Positions 34,529 to 43,094 of a stretch of DNA of 54,531 bases are shown here, piece after piece. The position numbers and the translations under genes are program-made. Within the stretch, counting starts at the first letter, position 1; each line of letters starts with the position of its first letter. Origin of the DNA: an uncultured Bacteroidales bacterium (GTDB lineage Bacteria; Bacteroidota; Bacteroidia; Bacteroidales; FEN-979); contig CAIVAT010000002.1 in the NCBI GenBank assembly GCA_903903985.1, positions 1-54,531 on the forward strand, in the 5' to 3' direction. The notes below the pieces were generated by a model. That model was given only the letters and a program-made list of their open reading frames with translations. It did no database searches and was not told the origin of the DNA.

Positions 34529-36376
34529 ATGACATCCTTTTATTCCATTGAATTGTACAATCCCCTTTTCGTTCTGCTGATCGGATTGGCTACGTTCTTT
34601 GGATTTATTGGCTTCGGCATTGCATTGCTGAAGTTCTTCAGGGTCAGCCTGCCAAATCCCTGGAAGCAGGTGACCGCCGTGGTCCTGGGTATTTTAAGTG
34701 CCAGCCTGATCATACAGGCGATTTCCATGGGAGGAATGGCGACGAAGCCTGTTCTGATCGGCTTTTGGCTGGTCATGGTCCTGACCGGATGTTTCATTTT
34801 CATCCGGGATGAGGTGTGGATGAAAAAAATCATTGTTCCAATACCAAAGGGTTGGGCCATTATTCCTTTTGGACTGTTATTGATTGCCCTGATCACCAAC
34901 CTCTTTGCCGCGGTGGCCCCATCTTCAAAAATAGACGAGTTATACGAATACATGACATTGCCTTCGCGGATTGTGAATGATGGTGCCCTGCGTTTCTACC
35001 TTTTACCCTGGGAGGGTGCCATTTTTCCGCACATGCTTTACCAGATGTCGCTCACCCCGTTGCATGCAATGGGTTTTCCGGATGCCGGGAATATCGTTAG
35101 CTGGGGCCTGATCACGCTGCTGGTTTGGTTCGGATGGCGTGTTGCAATTGTACAGGCTGAGTTAAGCGGATGGTCGTTTGTAATACTTGCATGCCTGGTC
35201 ACGGGGATTTATCCTGTTATCTGGAATGTTACGGGCGGAAGTTATTCAATGGGTGATCTCGCGACGGCTATTGCCCTGGTGGCTTTGCTTTCGCATAAGG
35301 AGTTGATCGCAAAAACAGGGATGAACAACTTTGCCTTGATCATTTCTCTCCTGGTATTGGGGTCTGTTTCTTCAAAAGTCACCCTGCTGCCGCTGGGGCT
35401 GGCCACCATTTTACTGATGCTGTTTTACGTCGGTCGCAGCGGAGCTTTCAGCAAACGGAAGTGGCTGATGGTGATCTTTTATACCATTGTTCCATGGATA
35501 ATCCTGTATTTACCCATTCTGACCTGGACTTTCCGGCAATCCGGTTCACCATACGGCCCGTTGTTTGCGGGTTTTCTGAACACACATTCTGTGTATGACC
35601 TGGAAATAATCAGGAACATACAGCATGTGAACAGGCAGGTGAACCTTCCATCGCCGCAAATCATCCTTGAATCGCTGCTGATCTACTTCCCGGCAATATT
35701 CTGGATTGGGGTGATTCTTTTTTTTGCAGACAGGAATGTTCCTTCCTCATTGCGGCTGGCGGGATTATTATTGCTGGTCATGCAGACCTTCATCCTGGTT
35801 TTCATTGTTATCTTTGATCCGAGGTATTATGGAGGGTTACTCCATGGGGTATTGATCACCTGGATGATCCATGAAGAGCGTTCGGGCTGGAAACTGCCTG
35901 AAAGGTTCAGGAAACTGGTTGTTGCAGGTTCTGTTGCCTGCCTCGTACCATGGCTTGGGCTGCAAATATTCTATTCATCCCAGTTCTTCCCGGTTGCGCT
36001 CGGATTCCAGGATAAAATGGAATTTTATCACCAGAAGATTGCTTTCACGAAAGATTATCTTCTCCTGGATAAACTCTTGCCCAGGGATGCGGTATTTGTT
36101 TTCATGGGAGAAGACCAGGTGAGATTGGATATCAACTTTGCCCCGCGGCCGGTGTATCTTTCCATGGATCATCCCGCCCCTGATAAAAAGGTCTACCTGT
36201 TTTGTATCAATTGCGCAAAGGCAACCCACTTAAAGGATTACCGGATCGATTCCCTGGTATATACAAATGATAAGGCGATTATAACAACATATCGGAATCC
36301 GTTCAGACCTTCGATTCTTGGCCGACTCGAGGTGTATTCATTGGTAAAATCATCATTTCCAATAAAAATAAAATGA
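34529..36376 (+). CDS. Multi-pass membrane protein, GT-C-like
   Basis: 615 residues with about twelve hydrophobic segments and a C-terminal soluble part (about 495-615). After the fourth or fifth span an outer loop reads SSKIDELYEYMTLPSRIVNDGALRF, with acidic residues placed like those of GT-C enzymes such as PMT and ArnT relatives. The C-terminal part (LLPRDAVFVFMGEDQVRLDINF) resembles the outer domain of membrane mannosyltransferase-like proteins. I do not recognise an exact family. It overlaps the GT2 gene after it by 4 bases. Confidence 0.7.
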   Translation: MTSFYSIELYNPLFVLLIGLATFFGFIGFGIALLKFFRVSLPNPWKQVTAVVLGILSASLIIQAISMGGMATKPVLIGFWLVMVLTGCFIFIRDEVWMKKIIVPIPKGWAIIPFGLLLIALITNLFAAVAPSSKIDELYEYMTLPSRIVNDGALRFYLLPWEGAIFPHMLYQMSLTPLHAMGFPDAGNIVSWGLITLLVWFGWRVAIVQAELSGWSFVILACLVTGIYPVIWNVTGGSYSMGDLATAIALVALLSHKELIAKTGMNNFALIISLLVLGSVSSKVTLLPLGLATILLMLFYVGRSGAFSKRKWLMVIFYTIVPWIILYLPILTWTFRQSGSPYGPLFAGFLNTHSVYDLEIIRNIQHVNRQVNLPSPQIILESLLIYFPAIFWIGVILFFADRNVPSSLRLAGLLLLVMQTFILVFIVIFDPRYYGGLLHGVLITWMIHEERSGWKLPERFRKLVVAGSVACLVPWLGLQIFYSSQFFPVALGFQDKMEFYHQKIAFTKDYLLLDKLLPRDAVFVFMGEDQVRLDINFAPRPVYLSMDHPAPDKKVYLFCINCAKATHLKDYRIDSLVYTNDKAIITTYRNPFRPSILGRLEVYSLVKSSFPIKIK

Positions 36377-37176
36377 CTTCAGTGAAAATATCCATTGTTA
36401 CCCCTTCGTTTAACCAGGCCGGATTCATTGAGCGGACCCTGCTCAGCGTATTGAACCAGGAGACGGATTTCCCGGTGGAACATATTGTGATCGACGGGGG
36501 TTCCACAGATGTCACCCTGGATATTCTTCATAAACACGCCGATAGCATCAGGTATATTTCAGAACCTGACCAGGGGATGCAGGAGGCGTTGAATAAAGGG
36601 TTCGCCATTTCGAAAGGTGAGATTATCGGATGGCTTAACTCCGATGATACTTATTTACCGGGGGCACTTCAGAAAGTTAAAAATTACTTTGACAACCATC
36701 CGGATTGTCTATGGCTTTATGGAAATTGTCGTATCATCGATGAGCATGATCATGAAATCAGGAAATGGGTCACCACTTATAAAAACAGCTTGTCCAGGAA
36801 ATTCAGTTTTGAACGGTTGCTGGTTGAAAACTTCATTTCGCAGCCTGCCGTATTCATGCGGTGCGAGGCTTTGGAAGCCACCGGGCCGATCGATCCGGAG
36901 TTGCCGACAGCCATGGATTATGACTTGTGGCTCAGGCTTGCAAAGCTTGGCGAACCCGGTTATTTAAATGATGACCTTGCTTGTTTCAGGGTACACCGTC
37001 AATCCATCAGTTCCAGGAATTATAAGAAACAGTTTGAAGAGCAATACCTGATTCACACGAAATATGATCAGGATAAATGGCGGCTTTTCATACACCGGGT
37101 AAAAATCATGCGTACTGTGTTCATCTATAGAGTTCTTGAAGCAGTGCAGTCGCTGTTCAGACAGAAGCATAATTAG
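36373..37176 (+). CDS. GT2 glycosyltransferase
   Basis: 267 residues, GT-A fold: ISIVTPSFNQAGFIERTL at 6-23, HIVIDGGSTDVTLD near 37-50, LNSDDTYLPGAL near 89-100, and the acceptor-side QPAVFMR plus DYDLWLRL motifs near 155-183. Length and motifs are those of rhamnosyl- or galactosyl-type GT2 enzymes of O-antigen loci. Linked to the membrane protein gene by ATGA overlap and ends the plus-strand run. Specificity unknown. Confidence 0.87.
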   Translation: MTSVKISIVTPSFNQAGFIERTLLSVLNQETDFPVEHIVIDGGSTDVTLDILHKHADSIRYISEPDQGMQEALNKGFAISKGEIIGWLNSDDTYLPGALQKVKNYFDNHPDCLWLYGNCRIIDEHDHEIRKWVTTYKNSLSRKFSFERLLVENFISQPAVFMRCEALEATGPIDPELPTAMDYDLWLRLAKLGEPGYLNDDLACFRVHRQSISSRNYKKQFEEQYLIHTKYDQDKWRLFIHRVKIMRTVFIYRVLEAVQSLFRQKHN

Positions 37177-37229
37177 AAACCGCCAAATTTTCCCGAAGGA
37201 TGGCCACGATCATCACTTGACAGATCTGG

Positions 37230-37280
37230 CCCCATCCCCCCGGCCCCCCTCCCTTTTTGGGGAGGGGTCGGGGGTGGGGT
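37230..37280. repeat. GC-rich imperfect palindrome between convergent genes
   Basis: A roughly 50-base element, beginning CCCCATCCCCCCGG and ending GGGGTCGGGGGTGGGG around a TTTTT centre. It can fold into a long GC-rich hairpin between the GT2 gene (ending 37176) and the minus-strand gene ending at 37366. It resembles the pair at 15707-15877. It may serve as a two-way terminator or be a REP-like element. Confidence 0.7.
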
Positions 37281-37365
37281 ATTATGAAGGACGAAAGCTG
37301 ACTGCAATAATTGTTCCTCATTGGATTATCGGAATTGAACTTCACACACTCTTCCTTATACCTGT

Positions 37366-38754
37366 TTACACAAATTTTATTTTCCGGGCGGCGAACAACG
37401 TCATTTTAATCAGCAACCACCCGTGTTTGAAGCGGCTTATCTGGGTGGATCCATATTCTCTTTCCTTATAACGGATGATGATTTCCACGATTTTCAGGTT
37501 CAATCTGGCGGCACCGAACAATAAATCAAAATCACCGAACGGGTCGAAATCCCCGAAATAATGGCGGTTCTTCTGAATAGAAAGGTAATCATGTTTAAAC
37601 AACACCTTTGTTCCGCAAAGGGTGTCTTTCAACCGCTGTCCGAGCAGGTAGGTGAAAAACAGGCTGAAGATCTTATTGGCAACAAGGTTCAGGAAACGCA
37701 TCGACTCTTTTTCCATGGGATAAACAAGCCTGCAGCCGTTAATGAATTCCCCCTTGTTTTCTTTCAATGCACGGTAAAATTTCACCAGCTCTTCAGGAGG
37801 CATGGTCAGGTCTGCATCGAGGATCATCAGTACCTCCCCGGAAGCAATTTCAAAACCCTCCCTCACCGCATTGCCTTTGCCTGTCCCGGTTTGCCTGATC
37901 ACTTTGATGTTTTTACCAGGATAAGCATCTTTCACACGGAGCATCTCATCAAAGGTGTTGTCGGCAGAAAACCCTTCCACGAAAATGAATTCCTGTGAAA
38001 GTCCGAATGAAGGAGTTCTTTTTATGGCATTTTCAATGTTCCCCCGCTCGTTCCGTGCTGGAATGACAATAGATACGGAATAATCCGTATCGGCTACCGG
38101 GAGAGGCCGGGCAACGATGAGGTTGACCAGGTTGAGGCGATTTACGAGCGGCAGGTTGGCGAAAACCCGGTTAAACAGGAAGTTTAATCCGGGAATATAT
38201 TTCGGGAAGAGCAGTTTTTTCTGAACCGTAACCGTCTGAAAGCCTTCCAGATTCATCAATGTATCGAGGTCGGCCGTGGATAGCCAGTTTTGTTTAGGCT
38301 GAGGAAGTTTTACATGCAGGGTTTCCCCAAGCCGCATCACCGGTTCCCAAAGGAAATTATAGTTGGAGATTACCAGCCGGGTATGAGGGTGGCACAATTG
38401 CCGGATGTTCCTGAGGGCTTTCTGGACATCCATCAGGCAACCGGCAAGGTCGGATAAAATGATGTAATCGAATGTTCCGGCAAGGGTCATTTCTTCGGCA
38501 TCCATCACATGAAATACCAGATCCGGGTATTTTTCCCTGGCCCGCGCGATGATGGCCTCCGAAAAATCAACTCCCACTCCCGGCTGAGGTTTCATGGCAT
38601 TCAACAGGTCGCCCAGGCCACAACCTATTTCCAGGACCCTGCTGTTTGGGGCAATGACAAAGGAAAAATAGCGCTGCAGTGACTGATGATAAAACCGGTT
38701 CCTTCTTTTCCATTTTTCCCGGCTGGGAGCAGTTCGGTTATAAAACTCCTTCAT
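37366..38754 (-). CDS. Fused SAM methyltransferase and GT2 glycosyltransferase
   Basis: 462 residues. The N-terminal 200 are a class I methyltransferase: VLEIGCGLGDLLNAM near 40-54, GVDFSEAI, and HVMDAEEM near 94-101. From about 225 a GT2 domain of DPM1 type begins: SIVIPARNERGNIENA, FIFVEGFSADNT, LILDADLTMPPEEL near 313-326. Both halves look catalytically complete. Such fusions recur in bacterial glycan loci and suggest that methylation and sugar transfer act on one lipid-linked intermediate, which is inference. It overlaps the upstream GT2 gene by 4 bases. Confidence 0.86.
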   Translation of the reverse strand: MKEFYNRTAPSREKWKRRNRFYHQSLQRYFSFVIAPNSRVLEIGCGLGDLLNAMKPQPGVGVDFSEAIIARAREKYPDLVFHVMDAEEMTLAGTFDYIILSDLAGCLMDVQKALRNIRQLCHPHTRLVISNYNFLWEPVMRLGETLHVKLPQPKQNWLSTADLDTLMNLEGFQTVTVQKKLLFPKYIPGLNFLFNRVFANLPLVNRLNLVNLIVARPLPVADTDYSVSIVIPARNERGNIENAIKRTPSFGLSQEFIFVEGFSADNTFDEMLRVKDAYPGKNIKVIRQTGTGKGNAVREGFEIASGEVLMILDADLTMPPEELVKFYRALKENKGEFINGCRLVYPMEKESMRFLNLVANKIFSLFFTYLLGQRLKDTLCGTKVLFKHDYLSIQKNRHYFGDFDPFGDFDLLFGAARLNLKIVEIIIRYKEREYGSTQISRFKHGWLLIKMTLFAARKIKFV

Positions 38755-39635
38755 GCGTTTTGATTTCTCCGGATCAGAGAAAGTTGCTCGGCGATCAATC
38801 CGAGGAGAAACAGCAGGATTCCCAGGATCAGCCCCAGGAGGCTTGCGACGCTAAGCCCTCTCCCCTCAAAAAGCAGCGGGATGCCCCAGAAGCCGGTAAG
38901 GACAAAACAAAGGATTGATAACGGTAGAAAAATCTTCATGGGATTGAAAAGGATCACGATATGCAGGATTTCCATTACCGTTTGAAAGGCTGTTTGAAAA
39001 CCGATCGTGCTTTTACCACTGGTTCTCTCTTTAATACGGATGGGCTCTTCAAGGACGAGATGCCGGTTGTTGATGAAGACCAGGGTGATCACATCGCTGA
39101 ACGACATGGTGTCGGTGGTGAGATAAAGATATTTTTTTGCCAGTTCGGTGCGGTAAATCTTCATCCCCGAGTTGATATCGTGCACCGGGACGGTCATCAT
39201 GATGCTGGCGATCAGCCGGATGATGCTTTTCCCGATCCCCCTGAAATGAGATGAGGATTTGAGCCCTTTGCGGGAACCGACTACCATGTCGGCGTCATTT
39301 TCAATCAGGAAGTTTCGCAATTTGTCAATATCCTCGAGGTAATGCTGTCCATCGGCATCAAATGTAATGAGAAATTCGGTTTCGCATGCCCTGATGCCTG
39401 ATTTAATGGCCGCTCCGTATCCTTTGTTCAGTTTATGATGGAAGACCGACAGAACAGGCTCATTTTCAAAGTTCTTCAGGTACTCCCTGGTGTTATCGGT
39501 TGAACCATCATTGACAAGGATAATCCGCCAATTGTTTTCCCTGCAGTGGTCTATCAGGGGGGTCAGGAAAATTTCGAGGTTGTCAACCTCATTGAATGCA
39601 GGAACAATGACCGTCAGCTGAAATTCAGGATACAT
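38751..39635 (-). CDS. GT2 glycosyltransferase with two C-terminal spans
   Basis: 294 residues: TVIVPAFNEVDNLEIFL near 8-24, IILVNDGSTDNTREYL, and ITFDADGQHYLEDI near 90-103 as donor site. Two membrane segments near 236-258 and 265-287 complete a DPMS/GtrB-like architecture. It lies between a DUF2142-type membrane protein (16 bases) and the methyltransferase-GT2 fusion (overlap), all on the minus strand, so the three form one operon. It probably makes a polyprenyl-phosphate sugar used by the DUF2142 protein. Confidence 0.87.
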   Translation of the reverse strand: MYPEFQLTVIVPAFNEVDNLEIFLTPLIDHCRENNWRIILVNDGSTDNTREYLKNFENEPVLSVFHHKLNKGYGAAIKSGIRACETEFLITFDADGQHYLEDIDKLRNFLIENDADMVVGSRKGLKSSSHFRGIGKSIIRLIASIMMTVPVHDINSGMKIYRTELAKKYLYLTTDTMSFSDVITLVFINNRHLVLEEPIRIKERTSGKSTIGFQTAFQTVMEILHIVILFNPMKIFLPLSILCFVLTGFWGIPLLFEGRGLSVASLLGLILGILLFLLGLIAEQLSLIRRNQNA

Positions 39636-39651
39636 TTGCTTGTAATTGGGT

Positions 39652-41790
39652 TCAGATATTATAGTATCTTATCAATGTAACATAAATTGCATAAAGAAGC
39701 GTAAACACGCAGAAGCAGGTTATGAAAATGTAAATTGACTTGTCGAAAAACTGTTCTTTCTCCAGGATTTCCTTATAAATAACCGGTTTGATCTTGGCTT
39801 TTGCCTTGTGGTATTCTTTTCGCCGGGGGCTGAAAAGCAGGTTGAGTAACGGATTGAAGTACCTGTTGTAGAACAGCATGAAAAAGAGCGGTGCCATGGG
39901 GATAAAGTAACGGCCCTGGACACCGAATACGCGGTCTCTGCCAGGCCGGGTAGCGTAAACGTACATGGCAGTTTCAACAATGACAAAGGTGCCCACCAGC
40001 AGCAGGAATAAAAGGAGTTTTTTCATCATCCCCAGGGAGACATTTTCGCCGGAAAGCACCAGTGCAGACAATAAAATCAGGACCAGGTAGGAATAGGTAA
40101 GCAGGTCGGGAAGTTCCACATCGATCCATCCGAGTACACCGACAAAGCTCTTGAGAATGTACGACCGGTAATAGTCGAAACCACTTTTTGCGATCAGTTT
40201 CAGATAGGCCGGGATATCATTTTTGATCAGCTTGATCTGGTCTTCCGGTCTGATCACCGAATGGTTCCCGGCTGAGGCGGCAGGATCGGCAGAACCGACT
40301 TGCTGTGTCGTATCGGTAGAGGAGAAGGAACTGATTGCGGCAGGGCCTTTCCAGATTGCCAATCCAAGAATGACCACCCCGAGGGCGATCATGATATATT
40401 TATAAAGGTGTCCGAATTTCTTCGGTGGAATAATGAAAAAGAGCAATGCAAGGAGGAAATAGGGAGGTTTGCAAAAGAGTAACAGCAATGCCAGCAATGC
40501 CATCACCGCCAGGTCTTTGATGTTGATTTTCCTTTCACAGGAAAAAGCATAATAAAAAAATACGGCGATGGTGAAGAATGAAAGGCTGATGGTAAGGCTG
40601 TCGTAGGACAGAGACCCGAATAGAAACAGTGTTTTGGGCATCAGGGCGAGGAGCAGAAAAATCCATTTAAACTGTGGAATGATCCTGATCGCGAAAAACA
40701 TGATGAGTACAGATATCAGCAGGTTGAATAATCTTCCCAGGTACATCAGTGCAAGGGGGGAGGAACCGATGATCCGCCCGATGAAAACCCCCATCGCCTG
40801 AGGCAGGTATGGCAGTGTATAGGTAGGAGGGGAGGCAGGTGCTTTTTTCTCCTGTTCAAGTTTCACGCCGATGTGTTTGGTAATGTCGGCCATGGTTGTT
40901 TTTTGACCGGCTAAAAAATGCAGATGCTGGAAAGCAGAGTCCAGCATTAAAATGGATACCGGAAAAGTTTTTTCCTGGCTGAAAAATTTGAATTCTGATA
41001 ATTCATAGGCTCTTAAAAAATGATTTCCTTCATCAGGAACCTGCAATGGAGGTGTGATAAAGGTGAAAACGGCCGCACCAGGGATGGCGATGAAGAGAAA
41101 GACCCATTCGGGGATGATCCTGATCCGGACCAGGGTCGACCTGACCCATGGAAACCAAATGATAAGGCTGGATAAGATCATTCCGAGCAGGTATAGGAAA
41201 ATTTTCATCAGCCAGAACTGGCTTGTATCGGTTTCATAAGTTCTGAACATGAAACTCCCGTGGTATTTCCTGACTTTGTTCTGGATAGAGGCAGCCAGGT
41301 CATTTCCTGAGACTTTTGAAGAATAGAGGGCGCCGATTGAATCAGATGGATTGAAAATTGGGGAAATGGTATTGTTCTGGGCCCCGTCATTTGAAAAAAG
41401 ACAAAGATAGACCCGCTTTCCTTTTCCGATGAAGATGGAATTGTCGAAGCGGATGGGAAAAAGAGTCCCTTCCTTCACAATGGTCGAGGAAAAGGTTGTT
41501 TTTAAAAGGGATTTATAATTTGCATCGAGCAATAGCAGGGTATTCTCATTGGTGTTGTTTCTTCCGCTATGTGAAAAAAGCAGATCGACACCCCATATAT
41601 AATCCTTGATGGCTGTGAATTCCTGTGTAAGGATCATTCCCGGCATCAGCCCTTCCATCATTCCGGCTGTGCGCGCCTCTGTTGACCGGCTTGGTGTAGT
41701 TGTCGAGGGATCTATCCGGATCAGGGTAATGGCAATCACAGATAAAAGGAGAAAGAGAATTCCGGCAATAATGCGGTAAATTTTATTCAT
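39652..41790 (-). CDS. DUF2142-type large membrane protein, GT-C-like
   Basis: 712 residues. A first span near 8-26 precedes an outer beta domain (about 40-195) like those attached to lipid-linked sugar transferases. From about 200, around eleven spans follow. TPPLQVPDEGNHFLRAYELS near 249-268 is the diagnostic DEGNH signature of DUF2142, and GRYFIPMAPLFFMLFY near 635-650 is the second conserved stretch. The DUF2142 family is predicted to contain GT-C-type glycosyltransferases, unproven here. It heads the minus-strand operon of 37366-41790; the promoter should lie before 41,960. Confidence 0.85.
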   Translation of the reverse strand: MNKIYRIIAGILFLLLSVIAITLIRIDPSTTTPSRSTEARTAGMMEGLMPGMILTQEFTAIKDYIWGVDLLFSHSGRNNTNENTLLLLDANYKSLLKTTFSSTIVKEGTLFPIRFDNSIFIGKGKRVYLCLFSNDGAQNNTISPIFNPSDSIGALYSSKVSGNDLAASIQNKVRKYHGSFMFRTYETDTSQFWLMKIFLYLLGMILSSLIIWFPWVRSTLVRIRIIPEWVFLFIAIPGAAVFTFITPPLQVPDEGNHFLRAYELSEFKFFSQEKTFPVSILMLDSAFQHLHFLAGQKTTMADITKHIGVKLEQEKKAPASPPTYTLPYLPQAMGVFIGRIIGSSPLALMYLGRLFNLLISVLIMFFAIRIIPQFKWIFLLLALMPKTLFLFGSLSYDSLTISLSFFTIAVFFYYAFSCERKINIKDLAVMALLALLLLFCKPPYFLLALLFFIIPPKKFGHLYKYIMIALGVVILGLAIWKGPAAISSFSSTDTTQQVGSADPAASAGNHSVIRPEDQIKLIKNDIPAYLKLIAKSGFDYYRSYILKSFVGVLGWIDVELPDLLTYSYLVLILLSALVLSGENVSLGMMKKLLLFLLLVGTFVIVETAMYVYATRPGRDRVFGVQGRYFIPMAPLFFMLFYNRYFNPLLNLLFSPRRKEYHKAKAKIKPVIYKEILEKEQFFDKSIYIFITCFCVFTLLYAIYVTLIRYYNI

Positions 41791-41919
41791 TTATTCGTAA
41801 TAGTTTAAAAAACAGGGAAATACGACGTAAAATAGTGTAACAAAATTGGTGCTGGTAGTGAGCAGGTTGCTGCAAATTTGAGAAAATTATTCTTAAAAAT
41901 AAAAAAAACTTCCATTTTG

Positions 41920-41954
41920 TGTATTACCTTTTGGCCTGTAACCCGATTAAGCAT
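41920..41954 (+). repeat. Dispersed 35-bp repeat, copy 1
   Basis: TGTATTACCTTTT, two Gs, CCTGTAA, CCCGATTAAGCAT. The same string with small changes occurs at 48027-48061. It lies about 50 bases before the ssb start in the leader, so it may be part of a promoter or an RNA element; see findings. Confidence 0.6.
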
Positions 41955-42004
41955 GAAAAATGAGTACTTTTGTTAACGGAGTCTATCACTTAAATTTTAT
42001 CATC

Positions 42005-42436
42005 ATGGCAACTGGAGTCAACAAGGTAATTTTGATCGGTAATCTGGGACGGGATCCGGAGGTTCAGAATTTCGAAAACGGTGTAAAAAAGGCTACATTC
42101 ACACTGGCCACCACGGAAGCATACAAAGGCAAAGACGGGGAAAAAACCACCCATACGGAGTGGCATAACATTGTGATGTGGCGGGGACTGGCCGATGTGG
42201 CCGAACGGTTCCTGAAAAAAGGCAATACTATTTATGTTGAAGGCAGGATCAGGAAACGTGAATATGAAGACAAGGAAGGTCAGAAAAAATTCATTTACGA
42301 AATTCTTGGCGATTCCATGCAGATGCTCGGCAGCGGTCCCCGAAAAGATGAGGGCAGCGGAGCGCCGCAATCAGCAGAAATACAAAAAGTTGATGGAGTA
42401 ATTACCGACGGGCCGGAGGATGATCTGCCGTTTTAA
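42005..42436 (+). CDS. ssb: Single-stranded DNA-binding protein
   Basis: 143 residues from ATG 42005, which gives the usual MATGVNKVILIGNLG start; an earlier in-frame ATG at 41960 would add an untypical extension. OB-fold motifs: GNLGRDPEV, TLATTEAYKG, TEWHNIVMWRGLADVAERFLKKG and YVEGRIRKREYEDKEGQKK. The acidic tail ends DDLPF, the motif that binds partner proteins of replication and repair. In Bacteroidota ssb is commonly next to gldE-gldD; gldD follows here but gldE does not. Confident. Confidence 0.96.
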   Translation: MATGVNKVILIGNLGRDPEVQNFENGVKKATFTLATTEAYKGKDGEKTTHTEWHNIVMWRGLADVAERFLKKGNTIYVEGRIRKREYEDKEGQKKFIYEILGDSMQMLGSGPRKDEGSGAPQSAEIQKVDGVITDGPEDDLPF

Positions 42437-42441
42437 TGAAT

Positions 42442-42505
42442 AGTGAAATAGCGAAATAGCGAAGGTGAAATTTCGTTATTTCGCTATTTCGTTATTTCGC
42501 TGTTT
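42442..42505 (+). terminator. Hairpin between ssb and gldD
   Basis: The left arm repeats GAAATAGCGAAATAGCGAA and the right arm TTCGCTATTTCGTTATTTCGC, giving an imperfect stem followed by TGTTTTTAT. It could end ssb transcription, or be an unrelated inverted repeat, since stem bases are AT-rich and repetitive. Confidence 0.5.
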
Positions 42506-42509
42506 TTAT

Positions 42510-43094
42510 ATGAGGATTTTACTGCTTTCCATGCTTCTTATCCTGCTGGTCTCCTCCTGCAGCGACAATTACACCCCGAAACCGAGGGGATATTTCCGCA
42601 TTGACCTGCCGGAACATGCTTACCGGGCCTTTGATTCGGCATTTCCGTATACCTTTGAATATCCTGAATATGCTGAAATTACTGCCGACAGCAGCAAAAT
42701 GGCAGAACCATTCTGGATAAACATTCAGTATAAACGATTTAATGCGACCCTGCACTTTAGTTACAAAGTGATCAGGGGGAATCTTCCCAGATACCTGGAT
42801 GATGCGCATGCACTCGTGAACAAGCACATTCCAAAGGCCAACGCCATCACGCAACGCGAATTTGTCGATCGCCCCAACCATGTATATGGATTGGTGTACG
42901 ATATCAGGGGAACCGATGCCGCCTCACCGTACCAGTTTTACCTGACTGACAGTATTTCCAAATTTGTAAGAGGAGCGCTCTATTTCAACCAGGCTCCCAA
43001 TAACGATTCCCTTGCACCGGTCATCGAATCCATTAAAACAGACATCACACACATGATCACTACTTTTCGATGGAAAAAAATAGCAACTCAATGA
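42510..43094 (+). CDS. gldD: Gliding motility lipoprotein GldD
   Basis: 194 residues from ATG 42510, chosen because it directly opens a lipoprotein signal (MRILLLSMLLILLVSSC, lipobox Cys17); an upstream in-frame ATG at 42465 lies inside the hairpin region. The mature part PKPRGYFRIDLPEHAYRAFD is the defining start of GldD. GldD is needed for gliding and for type IX secretion in Flavobacterium-type gliders and is common in non-gliding Bacteroidota too. Stop overlaps the next start (ATGA). Confidence 0.93.
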   Translation: MRILLLSMLLILLVSSCSDNYTPKPRGYFRIDLPEHAYRAFDSAFPYTFEYPEYAEITADSSKMAEPFWINIQYKRFNATLHFSYKVIRGNLPRYLDDAHALVNKHIPKANAITQREFVDRPNHVYGLVYDIRGTDAASPYQFYLTDSISKFVRGALYFNQAPNNDSLAPVIESIKTDITHMITTFRWKKIATQ

